A DNA stretch of 6,241 bases from positions 1-6,241 of the forward strand of contig JAOPXF010000283.1 of NCBI GenBank assembly GCA_025965295.1. Reading direction: 5' to 3'. Shown here in pieces: positions 6,146-6,241 of this stretch. Source of the stretch: Nocardioides sp. GTDB taxonomy: Bacteria > Actinomycetota > Actinomycetes > Propionibacteriales > Nocardioidaceae. Each line of letters starts with the position of its first letter. Position 1 is the first letter of the stretch. The notes beneath the pieces are model-generated. The model was given only the letters and a program-made list of their open reading frames with translations, ran no database searches and was not told the DNA's origin. A program made the position numbers and the translations under genes.

Positions 6146-6151
6146 GGGAGG
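6146..6151 (+). promoter_or_regulatory. Shine-Dalgarno site of the csbD-like gene
   Basis: GGGAGG at 6146-6151 ends 6 nt before the ATG at 6158, close to ideal. It is the only strong ribosome-binding site in the window and fixes the start of the last gene. Confidence 0.8.
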
Positions 6152-6157
6152 TTACAG

Positions 6158-6241
6158 ATGAGCTTCAGCGACAAGGCGAGCAACAAGGCCGAGAACCTGG
6201 GCGGCAAGGCCAAGGAGGCCACCGGCAAGGCGACCGACGAC
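6158..6241 (+). CDS. CsbD-family stress protein, N-terminal part (3' end outside window)
   Basis: Twenty-eight codons are visible before the window ends. The peptide starts MSFSDKASNKAENLGGKAKE and continues with alternating Lys/Ala/Gly-rich sequence (KAKEATGKATDD). This small, hydrophilic, Lys-Ala-Gly-rich pattern with repeated GKAKEATGK units is the hallmark of CsbD-like proteins, usually 55-75 aa and cytosolic. Members are induced by general stress in several bacteria, but their biochemical role is unknown. The gene is separated from the monooxygenase gene by 69 nt, has its own strong Shine-Dalgarno site and a possible stress-sigma promoter, so it is probably a separate transcription unit. 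Confidence 0.85.
   Translation, partial: MSFSDKASNKAENLGGKAKEATGKATDD

Noticed and set aside
1..6241. New defence, mobile or RNA-based system, CRISPR array or tRNA gene
   Set aside because: No spaced repeats, transposase, integrase, nuclease, reverse transcriptase or cloverleaf sequence is visible; every sizeable stretch is explained by a known enzyme or transporter family.

Overview
The window is GC-rich (roughly 70% by eye), densely coded on the + strand, and uses GTG starts and C/G-ending codons throughout. Together with its closest recognisable relatives (M. tuberculosis Mcr and EthA, and actinobacterial DUF4396 and CsbD proteins) this points to an actinobacterial chromosome, most likely a Nocardioides-type or related soil actinomycete. 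No mobile element, tRNA, rRNA or CRISPR array is visible. The genes share one composition, so nothing suggests recent transfer.

Layout from left to right, all + strand. (1) The 3' end of a DUF4396-type membrane protein with a histidine-rich tail. (2) A compact three-gene polar amino acid ABC importer: lipoprotein substrate-binding protein, single permease and ATPase, joined by a 20-nt overlap and an ATGA overlap. (3) An alpha-methylacyl-CoA racemase of the Mcr/AMACR type with its catalytic His/Asp/Glu set. (4) A stand-alone class I glutamine amidotransferase with an intact Cys-His-Glu triad. (5) A type I Baeyer-Villiger monooxygenase closely resembling EthA. (6) After a 69-nt gap, the first 28 codons of a CsbD-family stress protein.

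The importer genes clearly work together: the lipoprotein captures a polar amino acid or similar solute, the permease probably forms a homodimeric channel, and the ATPase drives uptake. Racemase, amidotransferase and monooxygenase follow at gaps of 7, 23 and 22 nt, but their chemistries do not make an obvious single pathway. Racemase and monooxygenase would both fit lipid, sterol or ketone catabolism; that link is inference.

The most informative signal is regulatory. The binding protein, racemase, amidotransferase and monooxygenase lack a Shine-Dalgarno sequence. Each instead has a TANNNT-like (or CANNNT) hexamer ending 6-7 nt before its start codon, the arrangement expected for leaderless transcripts. 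The two internal importer genes lack this pattern, and the csbD-like gene has a strong GGGAGG ribosome-binding site. The apparent co-directional operon may therefore be a series of separately started leaderless units. Apart from this, the window is ordinary metabolic and transport chromosome; I see no convincing new multi-gene system.
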